From: Aquimarina sp. BL5
Lineage (GTDB): Bacteria; Bacteroidota; Bacteroidia; Flavobacteriales; Flavobacteriaceae
DNA: 64,000 nucleotides
Direction: 5' to 3'
NCBI RefSeq assembly: GCF_003443675.1
Contig: NZ_CP031963.1
Coordinates: 1,945,501 to 2,009,500 of the forward strand
The position numbers were made by a program, and so were the translations under genes. Of this stretch, positions 12,601 through 19,219 are shown piece after piece. Each line of letters opens with the position of its first letter. Positions within the stretch are counted from its first letter, which is position 1. Below the pieces are notes generated by a model. It ran no database searches, had not been told where the DNA came from, and was given only the letters and a program-made list of their open reading frames with translations.

Positions 12601-15600
12601 CTGCTGTACCAAAAGTAGTAGCAACAGTACCTGTGAAAATACCTGTGTCAGGACCTGTCTCTGTTAAGGTAATTGTCTCGTTCTCTCCGGTAACATCATT
12701 AACAACCTCGACAATAATTGTCTCTGCAACTCCAGAATCCGTGTTTAAATCATTATCCGTAACTGTAATATCTAAAGTGTCTCCTGGAACACTCGTATCT
12801 GTAATATCAACTGTACCTGTAACTCCTCCAACTACTATATCTGTATCTGTAACAGCAACAGGATCATTACCTGATGCATCTAAAACATCATCATAAGTAA
12901 CCGTAACTGTATCACCTGCCTGAGTGTTGAATGTACCATCATCATCTGTACCTGCTGCTGTACCAAAAGTAGTAGCAACAGTACCTGTGAAAATACCTGT
13001 GTCAGGACCTGTCTCTGTTAAGGTAATTGTCTCGTTCTCTCCGGTAACATCATTAACAACCTCGACAATAATTGTCTCTGCAACTCCAGAATCCGTGTTT
13101 AAATCATTATCCGTAACTGTAATATCTAAAGTGTCTCCTGGAACACTCGTATCTGTAATATCAACTGTACCTGTAACTCCTCCAACTACTATATCTGTAT
13201 CTGTAACGGCAACAGGATCATTACCTGATGCATCTAAAACATCATCATAAGTAACCGTAACTGTATCACCTGCCTGAGTGTTGAATGTACCATCATCATC
13301 TGTACCTGCTGCTGTACCAAAAGTAGTAGCAACAGTACCTGTGAAAATACCTGTGTCAGGACCTGTCTCTGTTAAGGTAATTGTCTCGTTCTCTCCGGTA
13401 ACATCATTAACAACCTCGACAATAATTGTCTCTGCAACTCCAGAATCCGTGTTTAAATCATTATCCGTAACTGTAATATCTAAAGTGTCTCCCGGAACAC
13501 TCGTATCTGTAATATCAACTGTACCTGTAACTCCTCCAACTACTATATCTGTATCTGTAACAGCAACAGGATCATTACCTGATGCATCTAAAACATCATC
13601 ATAAGTAACCGTAACTGTATCACCTGCCTGAGTGTTGAATGTACCATCATCATCTGTACCTGCTGCTGTACCAAAAGTAGTAGCAACAGTACCTGTGAAA
13701 ATACCTGTGTCAGGACCTGTCTCTGTTAAGGTAATTGTCTCGTTCTCTCCGGTAACATCATTAACAACCTCGACAATAATTGTCTCTGCAACTCCAGAAT
13801 CCGTGTTTAAATCATTATCCGTAACTGTAATATCTAAAGTGTCTCCTGGAACACTCGTATCTGTAATATCAACTGTACCTGTAACTCCTCCAACTACTAT
13901 ATCTGTATCTGTAACAGCAACAGGATCATTACCTGATGCATCTAAAACATCATCATAAGTAACCGTAACTGTATCACCTGCCTGAGTGTTGAATGTACCA
14001 TCATCATCTGTACCTGCTGCTGTACCAAAAGTAGTAGCAACAGTACCTGTGAAAATACCTGTGTCAGGACCTGTCTCTGTTAAGGTAATTGTCTCGTTCT
14101 CTCCGGTAACATCATTAACAACCTCGACAATAATTGTCTCTGCAACTCCAGAATCCGTGTTTAAATCATTATCCGTAACTGTAATATCTAAAGTGTCTCC
14201 TGGAACACTCGTATCTGTAATATCAACTGTACCTGTAACTCCTCCAACTACTATATCTGTATCTGTAACGGCAACAGGATCATTACCTGATGCATCTAAA
14301 ACATCATCATAAGTAACCGTAACTGTATCACCTGCCTGAGTGTTGAATGTACCATCATCATCTGTACCTGCCGCTGTACCAAAAGTAGTAGCAACAGTAC
14401 CTGTGAAAATACCTGTGTCAGGACCTGTCTCTGTTAAGGTAATTGTCTCGTTCTCTCCGGTAACATCATTAACAACCTCGACAATAATTGTCTCTGCAAC
14501 TCCAGAATCCGTGTTTAAATCATTATCCGTAACTGTAATATCTAAAGTGTCTCCTGGAACACTCGTATCTGTAATATCAACTGTACCTGTAACTCCTCCA
14601 ACTACTATATCTGTATCTGTAACAGCAACAGGATCATTACCTGATGCATCTAAAACATCATCATAAGTAACCGTAACTGTATCACCTGCCTGAGTGTTGA
14701 ATGTACCATCATCATCTGTACCTGCTGCTGTACCAAAAGTAGTAGCAACAGTACCTGTGAAAACACCTGTGTCAGGACCTGTCTCTGTTAAGGTAATTGT
14801 CTCGTTCTCTCCGGTAACATCATTAACAACCTCGACAATAATTGTCTCTGCAACTCCAGAATCCGTGTTTAAATCATTATCCGTAACTGTAATATCTAAA
14901 GTGTCTCCCGGAACACTCGTATCTGTAATATCAACTGTACCTGTAACTCCTCCAACTACTATATCTGTATCTGTAACGGCAACAGGATCATTACCTGATG
15001 CATCTAAAACATCATCATAAGTAACCGTAACTGTATCACCTGCCTGAGTGTTGAATGTACCATCATCATCTGTACCTGCCGCTGTACCAAAAGTAGTAGC
15101 AACAGTACCTGTGAAAATACCTGTGTCAGGACCTGTCTCTGTTAAGGTAATTGTCTCGTTCTCTCCGGTAACATCATTAACAACCTCGACAATAATTGTC
15201 TCTGCAACTCCAGAATCCGTGTTTAAATCATTATCCGTAACTGTAATATCTAAAGTGTCTCCCGGAACACTCGTATCTGTAATATCAACTGTACCTGTAA
15301 CTCCTGTTACAGGTATCTCAGTACAAAAATCAAATCCACCAATTCCAGCACCATGAACCACATTTGCACTACAACTATCACAGTTTTGCCAAACAATCGT
15401 AATACTTGCGATTCCATCTAAGTCTTCAAAATTAACTCCTATTTGATCATTATCATTTAGAATAGATTCATCTTCAGCGTTAATAACACCTGTACTTTCA
15501 ACAGAAGCATATGAAGGTGTTGCTGAATTAGTAAATGTCGGAAATATCGTATTCCCAGCACCATCTAACGCTGTGACTATAAATCTATCTCCATTAGTTC

Positions 15601-18600
15601 CGCCTGCATTGACATTGATATGGTACAAATCAAATCCAACAGAGTATATATCCGTACTAAAAGTTATGGTCTGAGTTATTCCTGTAGCAAAACCAGTTGT
15701 AAAATATTCTAAAACTTCATCTCCTAAATTCCCAGAAGCATTACTAGCAACACTTGGTGTATCTGAAGAGGTAGTTACAGGCCAACTTCTTAAAGTTCCT
15801 TCTTCCCCTCCAGAAAAAGTATGTGTAATATTAATTCCTGAGCCATCTACATCAGAAAACGTATTAGTAAAGACTCCATCTGGAGTCCAATCAAACTCAT
15901 CTATTCCATTTGGCACAAAACCATCCCAAACTAAATTATAAATTGTATTGCTACAAGCTGGATTCTGATGCAATGTTGTTACAGCTGGTGCATCACATAT
16001 ATTAGTAGTAGCTCCATTTGTAACTCTTGGATTATTTCCTAAAGTATAATCTACATTACCTTCTACTGCATCTACTAAACCGGTAGCTGGATCCACAGTT
16101 GCAGGATCCGTCATCCCAAACTGTCCACTATCTCCGCCATCAGCATTACTATCATTATAGGCTTCATTAGCATCACTACAACCATCATCATCGGAATCTA
16201 AATCTAAATGATTAGGAATATCATCTCCATCCGTATCTTCATATGTACAATAGGTAAAGTCAGATAACAAAAACGTAACATTACCATTGTTAGCAACATT
16301 ACCATCCTGTCTCTCTTTAGCAGTAACAACTTGAAAAGAAGACACTAAACCTTCAATAACAATATCAGAGTAATTTAAAGCAGTATTACCTGAACCGCTA
16401 GTATAAGAAGTAATAGTCGGAGAAGCGCTATCATTTCCTGTAATCATATGAGAACTTCCATTCGAAGTAATTGTATAATTCCCAGAAGGAAATGTCGTTG
16501 GGTCCATTAAAGAACCTATATTAATAATTTGTGAACCTGGACCAGAAACATTCACTGTTACTTTATCTCCCTCATCTATTCCAGACCATCTAAATTTAAC
16601 TCCCGTTACTGGTTCACTAAATGTAAATGTATATGTTAAAAAATCTCCAGCTCCATCATCAATTTGTTGTCCTTGTACCCTTAAGGTAGTTGTGTTCTCT
16701 ACTAAAAGCTGTGAAAGTATACCTCCATTAACAGTAGTTGTAACATCTACATCCACTCCATCAAAATCATAAATATCAACTATAGATCCAACACCATTTT
16801 GATTACCAGTAGGAGCTGTACCAACTTCTATTGGTGCAGACGCACAATCCAATCCCTCATCTGTATCCAAGATCCCATCATTATCATCATCAGCATCACA
16901 GAAATTACCAACATTATCCGAATCTTGATCGGCCTGACCCGCATTAGGAATCGCTGGACAGTTATCAGATGGATCTCCTGTTCCGTCTCCATCAGTATCT
17001 ATTACGAAACCATCTGCAGTAGACATTACATTCATTCCCCCTACTACAGTAATAGATGTAGGATCATCACCTTGTGTCTGTACTGCATTAATTGGTAATC
17101 CAGGATCTGAATCCAATATATTAACAGTAGCATTACCTGGCGGTAATGTGGCAGTATAAGTCCCATCAGGATTGGTAGTAATTGTTTGTACATTACCATT
17201 AATATCTGTAATTGTTATTGACACACTACCAATGCCTGATTCGCCATCTTGTGTTCCATTTCCATTTACATCATTATATACTATTCCACTTATTGTTCCT
17301 GGATTAGAACAAGTAACCGCACCATTGCTTATTCCCGTTACTGATTCACCGCTGCCACCACTGGTAGCTCCATTGGCAGGAAATTCTGTTACAGCACCAC
17401 TATTAGTAATACCATTAGAACCTCCATTTATATTAACCGTAGGCGAACCTGCAGAAACGGCCACAAAACCAGCTCCTCCTCCTCCTCCAGGACCTTCGCT
17501 TTCATTATTAGTAATTAACTGATCTCCACCATCTCCACCATTAGCACTAAGTGTCAATGTATTATCTATTGAAGAAGCTCTTAATACGATACTTCCTCCA
17601 CCTCCACCTCCACCAGGTGCATCATTATTACCTCCAACTGTAGGCAAAGCATTTGCTCCGTTAGCTGTTATGCTACCTGATCCAGTTATGGAGTTAGCAC
17701 CTAACAATATAATACCACCTCCATCAGCAGCATCTTGACTAGCACTATTATTTCTATCTCCAGCTCCTCCTCCTCCTCCGAGAAAGATTCTATTTTGTTC
17801 ATTTGCTATAAGTGGTCTCCCACCTAATCCTCCTACTGGATCTCTACGATCTCCCCCCCAAGCAGTACTACCCGGAGCCAGAGTTAAAGCATTCTGATTA
17901 CTACTACCATAGGAATACCCTCCTCTTCCTCCACCAGAAGAATTCGTAAGAGCATTGCTATTAGCTATATAATCAGGATCCAAAGTCCACGCTGCAGCTC
18001 CAGTACATCCAGAACACATTACACCTGATCCATTAAACCAAGTATTACTATTATTTCCATTAGATCCACCACCGCCACCAGCGTTATGTCCGTTTCCACC
18101 ACCACCTCCATTAGCAGGAGCTCCTCTACCATATCTTCCACCCAAAACATCGTAATCAGTTTGAAATCCAACAATACTTTCGCCCTTTTCTGCTGAATCA
18201 CTGGCATTAATACTTACGTAATCAGATTCTAAATTTGCACCTGTTAAAGAAGTACTATTCTCAACTACACCACCTCTAAATCCGAATCCAGAAGCATCTA
18301 TATCTCCCTCTACATCAATTGTATTTGCAGTAATTACTACAACTCCTCCACGTCTGCTACCCGCAAAATCTTCCCAAGATAGGGGTACTACAGAAGCACC
18401 CGCTTGTATCGTAAGTGTATCGTATTGAGGAACTTTAATTACTTGCGCTTTACCTGCTACAAAATAACTATTTGCAACTCCACAGGTAAGTGTAAGTGTA
18501 TTTGATGAAGTACTTAATACATACCCAAATTCGTATAATCCCGCACTTCCATAATTAGTAATATCACCATAATTGACAGTGTTACTTGTATTAATGGTAG

Positions 18601-18868
18601 CTCCTTGTGCTTGGTAAATCAAAATAAGATCTCCACTAGAGATACCTCCAAGATCAGAAGCAATATCGTTCACATCGATAGAACTAGATCCTGCTGATAT
18701 ATCTGCAGTTATTGGACTATAGGTATTAAGGACCGTATTTACAGCGGAAACTATAAGATCACCATCCTTTCCTTCTTGACCGGAAATATTGTAGGTAACT
18801 AATAAAACTAAGGTCAAAAAAGACATAAAAGTTTTTTGACCCAACAAGATTTGGGTAATTTTTTTCAT
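617..18868 (-). CDS. Giant SprB-like repetitive surface adhesin, T9SS type B sorting domain (CHU_C)
   Basis: The protein has 6083 residues and is probably exported through the T9SS and displayed on the surface for attachment or gliding. Visible layout: signal peptide about 1-30; a Gly-rich beta region about 31-510; an SdrD B-like domain (GTISGIVYNDVNGNGTQDGE) about 522-615; thrombospondin type 3 calcium-type repeats (DTDGDGTGDPSDNC) about 622-675; a second Asp-rich stretch about 878-905; 27 repeats of 118 residues, 1190-4375; 10 DUF11-like repeats of 134 residues, 4376-5715; two diverged DUF11-like repeats; and a CHU_C gliding-motility C-terminal domain about 5978-6083 (YTGISPNGDGVNDDFRI, ending KAGYLYINR). 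The size is close to F. johnsoniae SprB, and a PorP/SprF gene follows. The low-complexity, Asp/Thr-rich body suggests Ca-stabilised beta domains. The ligand cannot be told from sequence. The start ATG at 18866-18868 is directly followed by the signal peptide. Confidence 0.93.
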   Translation of the reverse strand: MKKITQILLGQKTFMSFLTLVLLVTYNISGQEGKDGDLIVSAVNTVLNTYSPITADISAGSSSIDVNDIASDLGGISSGDLILIYQAQGATINTSNTVNYGDITNYGSAGLYEFGYVLSTSSNTLTLTCGVANSYFVAGKAQVIKVPQYDTLTIQAGASVVPLSWEDFAGSRRGGVVVITANTIDVEGDIDASGFGFRGGVVENSTSLTGANLESDYVSINASDSAEKGESIVGFQTDYDVLGGRYGRGAPANGGGGGNGHNAGGGGGSNGNNSNTWFNGSGVMCSGCTGAAAWTLDPDYIANSNALTNSSGGGRGGYSYGSSNQNALTLAPGSTAWGGDRRDPVGGLGGRPLIANEQNRIFLGGGGGAGDRNNSASQDAADGGGIILLGANSITGSGSITANGANALPTVGGNNDAPGGGGGGGSIVLRASSIDNTLTLSANGGDGGDQLITNNESEGPGGGGGAGFVAVSAGSPTVNINGGSNGITNSGAVTEFPANGATSGGSGESVTGISNGAVTCSNPGTISGIVYNDVNGNGTQDGESGIGSVSITITDINGNVQTITTNPDGTYTATLPPGNATVNILDSDPGLPINAVQTQGDDPTSITVVGGMNVMSTADGFVIDTDGDGTGDPSDNCPAIPNAGQADQDSDNVGNFCDADDDNDGILDTDEGLDCASAPIEVGTAPTGNQNGVGSIVDIYDFDGVDVDVTTTVNGGILSQLLVENTTTLRVQGQQIDDGAGDFLTYTFTFSEPVTGVKFRWSGIDEGDKVTVNVSGPGSQIINIGSLMDPTTFPSGNYTITSNGSSHMITGNDSASPTITSYTSGSGNTALNYSDIVIEGLVSSFQVVTAKERQDGNVANNGNVTFLLSDFTYCTYEDTDGDDIPNHLDLDSDDDGCSDANEAYNDSNADGGDSGQFGMTDPATVDPATGLVDAVEGNVDYTLGNNPRVTNGATTNICDAPAVTTLHQNPACSNTIYNLVWDGFVPNGIDEFDWTPDGVFTNTFSDVDGSGINITHTFSGGEEGTLRSWPVTTSSDTPSVASNASGNLGDEVLEYFTTGFATGITQTITFSTDIYSVGFDLYHINVNAGGTNGDRFIVTALDGAGNTIFPTFTNSATPSYASVESTGVINAEDESILNDNDQIGVNFEDLDGIASITIVWQNCDSCSANVVHGAGIGGFDFCTEIPVTGVTGTVDITDTSVPGDTLDITVTDNDLNTDSGVAETIIVEVVNDVTGENETITLTETGPDTGIFTGTVATTFGTAAGTDDDGTFNTQAGDTVTVTYDDVLDASGNDPVAVTDTDIVVGGVTGTVDITDTSVPGDTLDITVTDNDLNTDSGVAETIIVEVVNDVTGENETITLTETGPDTGVFTGTVATTFGTAAGTDDDGTFNTQAGDTVTVTYDDVLDASGNDPVAVTDTDIVVGGVTGTVDITDTSVPGDTLDITVTDNDLNTDSGVAETIIVEVVNDVTGENETITLTETGPDTGIFTGTVATTFGTAAGTDDDGTFNTQAGDTVTVTYDDVLDASGNDPVAVTDTDIVVGGVTGTVDITDTSVPGDTLDITVTDNDLNTDSGVAETIIVEVVNDVTGENETITLTETGPDTGIFTGTVATTFGTAAGTDDDGTFNTQAGDTVTVTYDDVLDASGNDPVAVTDTDIVVGGVTGTVDITDTSVPGDTLDITVTDNDLNTDSGVAETIIVEVVNDVTGENETITLTETGPDTGIFTGTVATTFGTAAGTDDDGTFNTQAGDTVTVTYDDVLDASGNDPVAVTDTDIVVGGVTGTVDITDTSVPGDTLDITVTDNDLNTDSGVAETIIVEVVNDVTGENETITLTETGPDTGIFTGTVATTFGTAAGTDDDGTFNTQAGDTVTVTYDDVLDASGNDPVAVTDTDIVVGGVTGTVDITDTSVPGDTLDITVTDNDLNTDSGVAETIIVEVVNDVTGENETITLTETGPDTGIFTGTVATTFGTAAGTDDDGTFNTQAGDTVTVTYDDVLDASGNDPVAVTDTDIVVGGVTGTVDITDTSVPGDTLDITVTDNDLNTDSGVAETIIVEVVNDVTGENETITLTETGPDTGIFTGTVATTFGTAAGTDDDGTFNTQAGDTVTVTYDDVLDASGNDPVAVTDTDIVVGGVTGTVDITDTSVPGDTLDITVTDNDLNTDSGVAETIIVEVVNDVTGENETITLTETGPDTGIFTGTVATTFGTAAGTDDDGTFNTQAGDTVTVTYDDVLDASGNDPVAVTDTDIVVGGVTGTVDITDTSVPGDTLDITVTDNDLNTDSGVAETIIVEVVNDVTGENETITLTETGPDTGIFTGTVATTFGTAAGTDDDGTFNTQAGDTVTVTYDDVLDASGNDPVAVTDTDIVVGGVTGTVDITDTSVPGDTLDITVTDNDLNTDSGVAETIIVEVVNDVTGENETITLTETGPDTGIFTGTVATTFGTAAGTDDDGTFNTQAGDTVTVTYDDVLDASGNDPVAVTDTDIVVGGVTGTVDITDTSVPGDTLDITVTDNDLNTDSGVAETIIVEVVNDVTGENETITLTETGPDTGIFTGTVATTFGTAAGTDDDGTFNTQAGDTVTVTYDDVLDASGNDPVAVTDTDIVVGGVTGTVDITDTSVPGDTLDITVTDNDLNTDSGVAETIIVEVVNDVTGENETITLTETGPDTGVFTGTVATTFGTAAGTDDDGTFNTQAGDTVTVTYDDVLDASGNDPVAVTDTDIVVGGVTGTVDITDTSVPGDTLDITVTDNDLNTDSGVAETIIVEVVNDVTGENETITLTETGPDTGIFTGTVATTFGTAAGTDDDGTFNTQAGDTVTVTYDDVLDASGNDPVAVTDTDIVVGGVTGTVDITDTSVPGDTLDITVTDNDLNTDSGVAETIIVEVVNDVTGENETITLTETGPDTGIFTGTVATTFGTAAGTDDDGTFNTQAGDTVTVTYDDVLDASGNDPVAVTDTDIVVGGVTGTVDITDTSVPGDTLDITVTDNDLNTDSGVAETIIVEVVNDVTGENETITLTETGPDTGIFTGTVATTFGTAAGTDDDGTFNTQAGDTVTVTYDDVLDASGNDPVAVTDTDIVVGGVTGTVDITDTSVPGDTLDITVTDNDLNTDSGVAETIIVEVVNDVTGENETITLTETGPDTGVFTGTVATTFGTAAGTDDDGTFNTQAGDTVTVTYDDVLDASGNDPVAVTDTDIVVGGVTGTVDITDTSVPGDTLDITVTDNDLNTDSGVAETIIVEVVNDVTGENETITLTETGPDTGIFTGTVATTFGTAAGTDDDGTFNTQAGDTVTVTYDDVLDASGNDPVAVTDTDIVVGGVTGTVDITDTSVPGDTLDITVTDNDLNTDSGVAETIIVEVVNDVTGENETITLTETGPDTGIFTGTVATTFGTAAGTDDDGTFNTQAGDTVTVTYDDVLDASGNDPVAVTDTDIVVGGVTGTVDITDTSVPGDTLDITVTDNDLNTDSGVAETIIVEVVNDVTGENETITLTETGPDTGIFTGTVATTFGTAAGTDDDGTFNTQAGDTVTVTYDDVLDASGNDPVAVTDTDIVVGGVTGTVDITDTSVPGDTLDITVTDNDLNTDSGVAETIIVEVVNDVTGENETITLTETGPDTGIFTGTVATTFGTAAGTDDDGTFNTQAGDTVTVTYDDVLDASGNDPVAVTDTDIVVGGVTGTVDITDTSVPGDTLDITVTDNDLNTDSGVAETIIVEVVNDVTGENETITLTETGPDTGIFTGTVATTFGTAAGTDDDGTFNTQAGDTVTVTYDDVLDASGNDPVAVTDTDIVVGGVTGTVDITDTSVPGDTLDITVTDNDLNTDSGVAETIIVEVVNDVTGENETITLTETGPDTGIFTGTVATTFGTAAGTDDDGTFNTQAGDTVTVTYDDVLDASGNDPVAVTDTDIVVGGVTGTVDITDTSVPGDTLDITVTDNDLNTDSGVAETIIVEVVNDVTGENETITLTETGPDTGIFTGTVATTFGTAAGTDDDGTFNTQAGDTVTVTYDDVLDASGNDPVAVTDTDIVVGGVTGTVDITDTSVPGDTLDITVTDNDLNTDSGVAETIIVEVVNDVTGENETITLTETGPDTGIFTGTVATTFGTAAGTDDDGTFNTQAGDTVTVTYDDVLDASGNDPVAVTDTDIVVGGVTGTVDITDTSVPGDTLDITVTDNDLNTDSGVAETIIVEVVNDVTGENETITLTETGPDTGIFTGTVATTFGTAAGTDDDGTFNTQAGDTVTVTYDDVLDASGNDPVAVTDTDIVVGGVTGTVDITDTSVPGDTLDITVTDNDLNTDSGVAETIIVEVVNDVTGENETITLTETGPDTGIFTGTVATTFGTAAGTDDDGTFNTQAGDTVTVTYDDVLDASGNDPVAVTDTDIVLLAELSVIKTVRVAGSVLNDVIEYDIVVTNTGNVTLTDIEVTDANADAGSIVGSPILTLAPGVSVTVTANQTIEQTDIDAGYIENSATATGDSPGNTDDVSDDSDAGDETVETPDGDGTTDSDPTNDPTVTTLTPAPSLSVIKTVRVAGSVLNDVIEYDIVVTNTGNVTLTDIEVTDANADSGSIVGSPILTLAPGVSVTVTANQTIEQTDIDAGYIENSATATGDSPGNTDDVSDDSDAGDETVETPNGDGTTDSDPTNDPTVTTLTPAPSLSVIKTVRVAGSVLNDVIEYDIVVTNTGNVTLTDIEVTDANADAGSIVGSPILTLAPGVSVTVTANQTIEQTDIDAGYIENSATATGDSPGNTDDVSDDSDAGDETVETPDGDGTTDSDPTNDPTVTTLTPAPSLSVIKTVRVAGSVLNDVIEYDIVVTNTGNVTLTDIEVTDANADAGSIVGSPILTLAPGVSVTVTANQTIEQTDIDAGYIENSATATGDSPGNTDDVSDDSDAGDETVETPNGDGTTDSDPTNDPTVTTLTPAPSLSVIKTVRVAGSVLNDVIEYDIVVTNTGNVTLTDIEVTDANADAGSIVGSPILTLAPGVSVTVTANQTIEQTDIDAGYIENSATATGDSPGNTDDVSDDSDAGDETVETPDGDGTTDSDPTNDPTVTTLTPAPSLSVIKTVRVAGSVLNDVIEYDIVVTNTGNVTLTDIEVTDANADAGSIVGSPILTLAPGVSVTVTANQTIEQTDIDAGYIENSATATGDSPGNTDDVSDDSDAGDETVETPNGDGTTDSDPTNDPTVTTLTPAPSLSVIKTVRVAGSVLNDVIEYDIVVTNTGNVTLTDIEVTDANADAGSIVGSPILTLAPGVSVTVTANQTIEQTDIDAGYIENSATATGDSPGNTDDVSDDSDAGDETVETPDGDGTTDSDPTNDPTVTTLTPAPSLSVIKTVRVAGSVLNDVIEYDIVVTNTGNVTLTDIEVTDANADAGSIVGSPILTLAPGVSVTVTANQTIEQTDIDAGYIENSATATGDSPGNTDDVSDDSDAGDETVETPNGDGTTDSDPTNDPTVTTLTPAPSLSVIKTVRVAGSVLNDVIEYDIVVTNTGNVTLTDIEVTDANADSGSIVGSPILTLAPGVSVTVTANQTIQQTDIDAGYIENSATATGDSPGNTDDVSDDSDAGDETVETPNGDGTTDSDPTNDPTVTTLTPAPSLSVIKTVRVAGSVLNDVIEYDIVVTNTGNVTLTDIEVTDANADAGSIVGSPILTLAPGVSVTVTANQTIEQTDIDAGYIENSATATGDSPGNMDDVSDDSDAGDETVETPDGDGTTDSDPTNDPTVTILDINTELTLVKTGITSGSNVGDIITYTFTVTNTGDVVVSNIVIDDMLTGSVNLVVTPSTLAPGEQGIATAEYAISQNDINNGEVMNSATVMGEDPNGDIVIDVSDNGDETVDDNGDNDPTNDETITDIEQLPNLALTKTGIYVDANGDDLPNVGDEIQYTFTVTNTGNVDIVNIILTDPLTDIVLTGGPIDLLVGETDTTTFTATYVLTAEDVLLGEVLNQATVTGQDPNGDDVIDLSDDPINTTDVDLDNDGDAEDETVTIIEGVFTDEDDPIIVYTGISPNGDGVNDDFRIVGLNNFPDNTLRIYNRWGVQVFEEEGYEQPGVELFKGISNGRVTISQKNELPVGTYYYVLEYINARGLNTYKAGYLYINR
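1724..5743 (-). repeat. Ten tandem 402-bp coding repeats (134-residue DUF11-like domain)
   Basis: Ten consecutive units begin with SVIKTVRVAGS and end with NDPTVTTLTP. Protein differences are few: PDGDG or PNGDG in the hinge, ADAGS or ADSGS, one TIQQ and one GNMDD. The D and N forms alternate through the first eight copies in protein order (D,N,D,N,D,N,D,N,N,D). In copies 1-8 synonymous bases are linked to them: the D copies carry ccagcatcag and the N copies cctgcatcag on the plus strand. This indicates amplification of an 804-bp two-unit block. The sequence resembles DUF11/DUF7507 conserved-repeat beta-sandwich domains that serve as stalk modules. Confidence 0.95.
5744..15301 (-). repeat. 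Twenty-seven tandem 354-bp coding repeats (118-residue domain)
   Basis: Exactly 27 units of 354 bp run without indels. Each unit reads VTGTVDITDTSVPGD and so on to VAVTDTDIVVGG; the last unit ends VLL instead of VGG. Amino-acid variation is almost limited to GPDTG(I/V)FTG, with V in copies 2, 13 and 17. Silent variants recur with a longer period: a CCG proline codon (plus-strand cccgga) appears at 7121, 8183, 9599, 11015, 12431, 13493, 14909 and 15263, i.e. mostly every 3 or 4 units. I do not recognise a named family for the unit; its Asp/Thr content suggests an extracellular Ig-like or cadherin-like fold (inference). Confidence 0.95.
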
Positions 18869-19219
18869 ATGACGATGGTATTTATAATGTATATACGAAA
18901 ATCAATTGGGTTCGGTTTTCATAAACATCAAAAAAATTACAATTAATTGATTTTCATATTTTAAACCAGATAACTGAAACTTAATACTATAAAAAACTAC
19001 GGAAAAACCGTAATTTTCACTTATTACAAAGATGGCAATACATTTATATATCTAACATCTTTTTCCCCATATTTTTTTCACTTTTTCGATGAAATACACA
19101 TTTTTTACGCTATAAATCATATAAAAAAAGTAATATTTCGAAAAACCTTTGTTTTTATTACTTATAATGGCTTTGTATTTTTAAGTAGTATATTTGCAAA
19201 CTTTAGCAATAGAACTACA
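18869..19219. other. Intergenic region between divergent adhesin and prfC genes
   Basis: This 351-bp AT-rich region separates the divergent starts of the giant adhesin and prfC. I see no conserved reading frame. It holds a short inverted repeat around an A-run near 19000-19016 and a TAnnTTTG-type element near 19189 facing prfC. No exact TAnnTTTG was found facing the adhesin gene. Both promoters must lie here. Confidence 0.5.
19189..19196 (+). promoter_or_regulatory. Candidate Bacteroidota -7 element for prfC
   Basis: TATATTTG matches the TAnnTTTG -7 consensus and lies 23 bp before the prfC start codon. The nearest upstream TTTG (19172-19175) is only 13 bp away instead of the usual 17-20, so the -33 element is weak. 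Confidence 0.4.

Noticed and set aside
5744..15301. Regularly spaced direct repeats that might suggest a CRISPR array or satellite
   Set aside because: The unit is 354 bp with no variable spacers and is fully coding, so it is a tandem protein repeat.
1617..17522. Dozens of plus-strand open frames of 83-116 codons opposite the giant adhesin, repeated every 354 or 402 bp
   Set aside because: They are antisense shadows of the repeat units: same period, no start signals, low-complexity Ser/Val/Thr products. The minus-strand frame is uninterrupted over 18 kb and has full domain structure.
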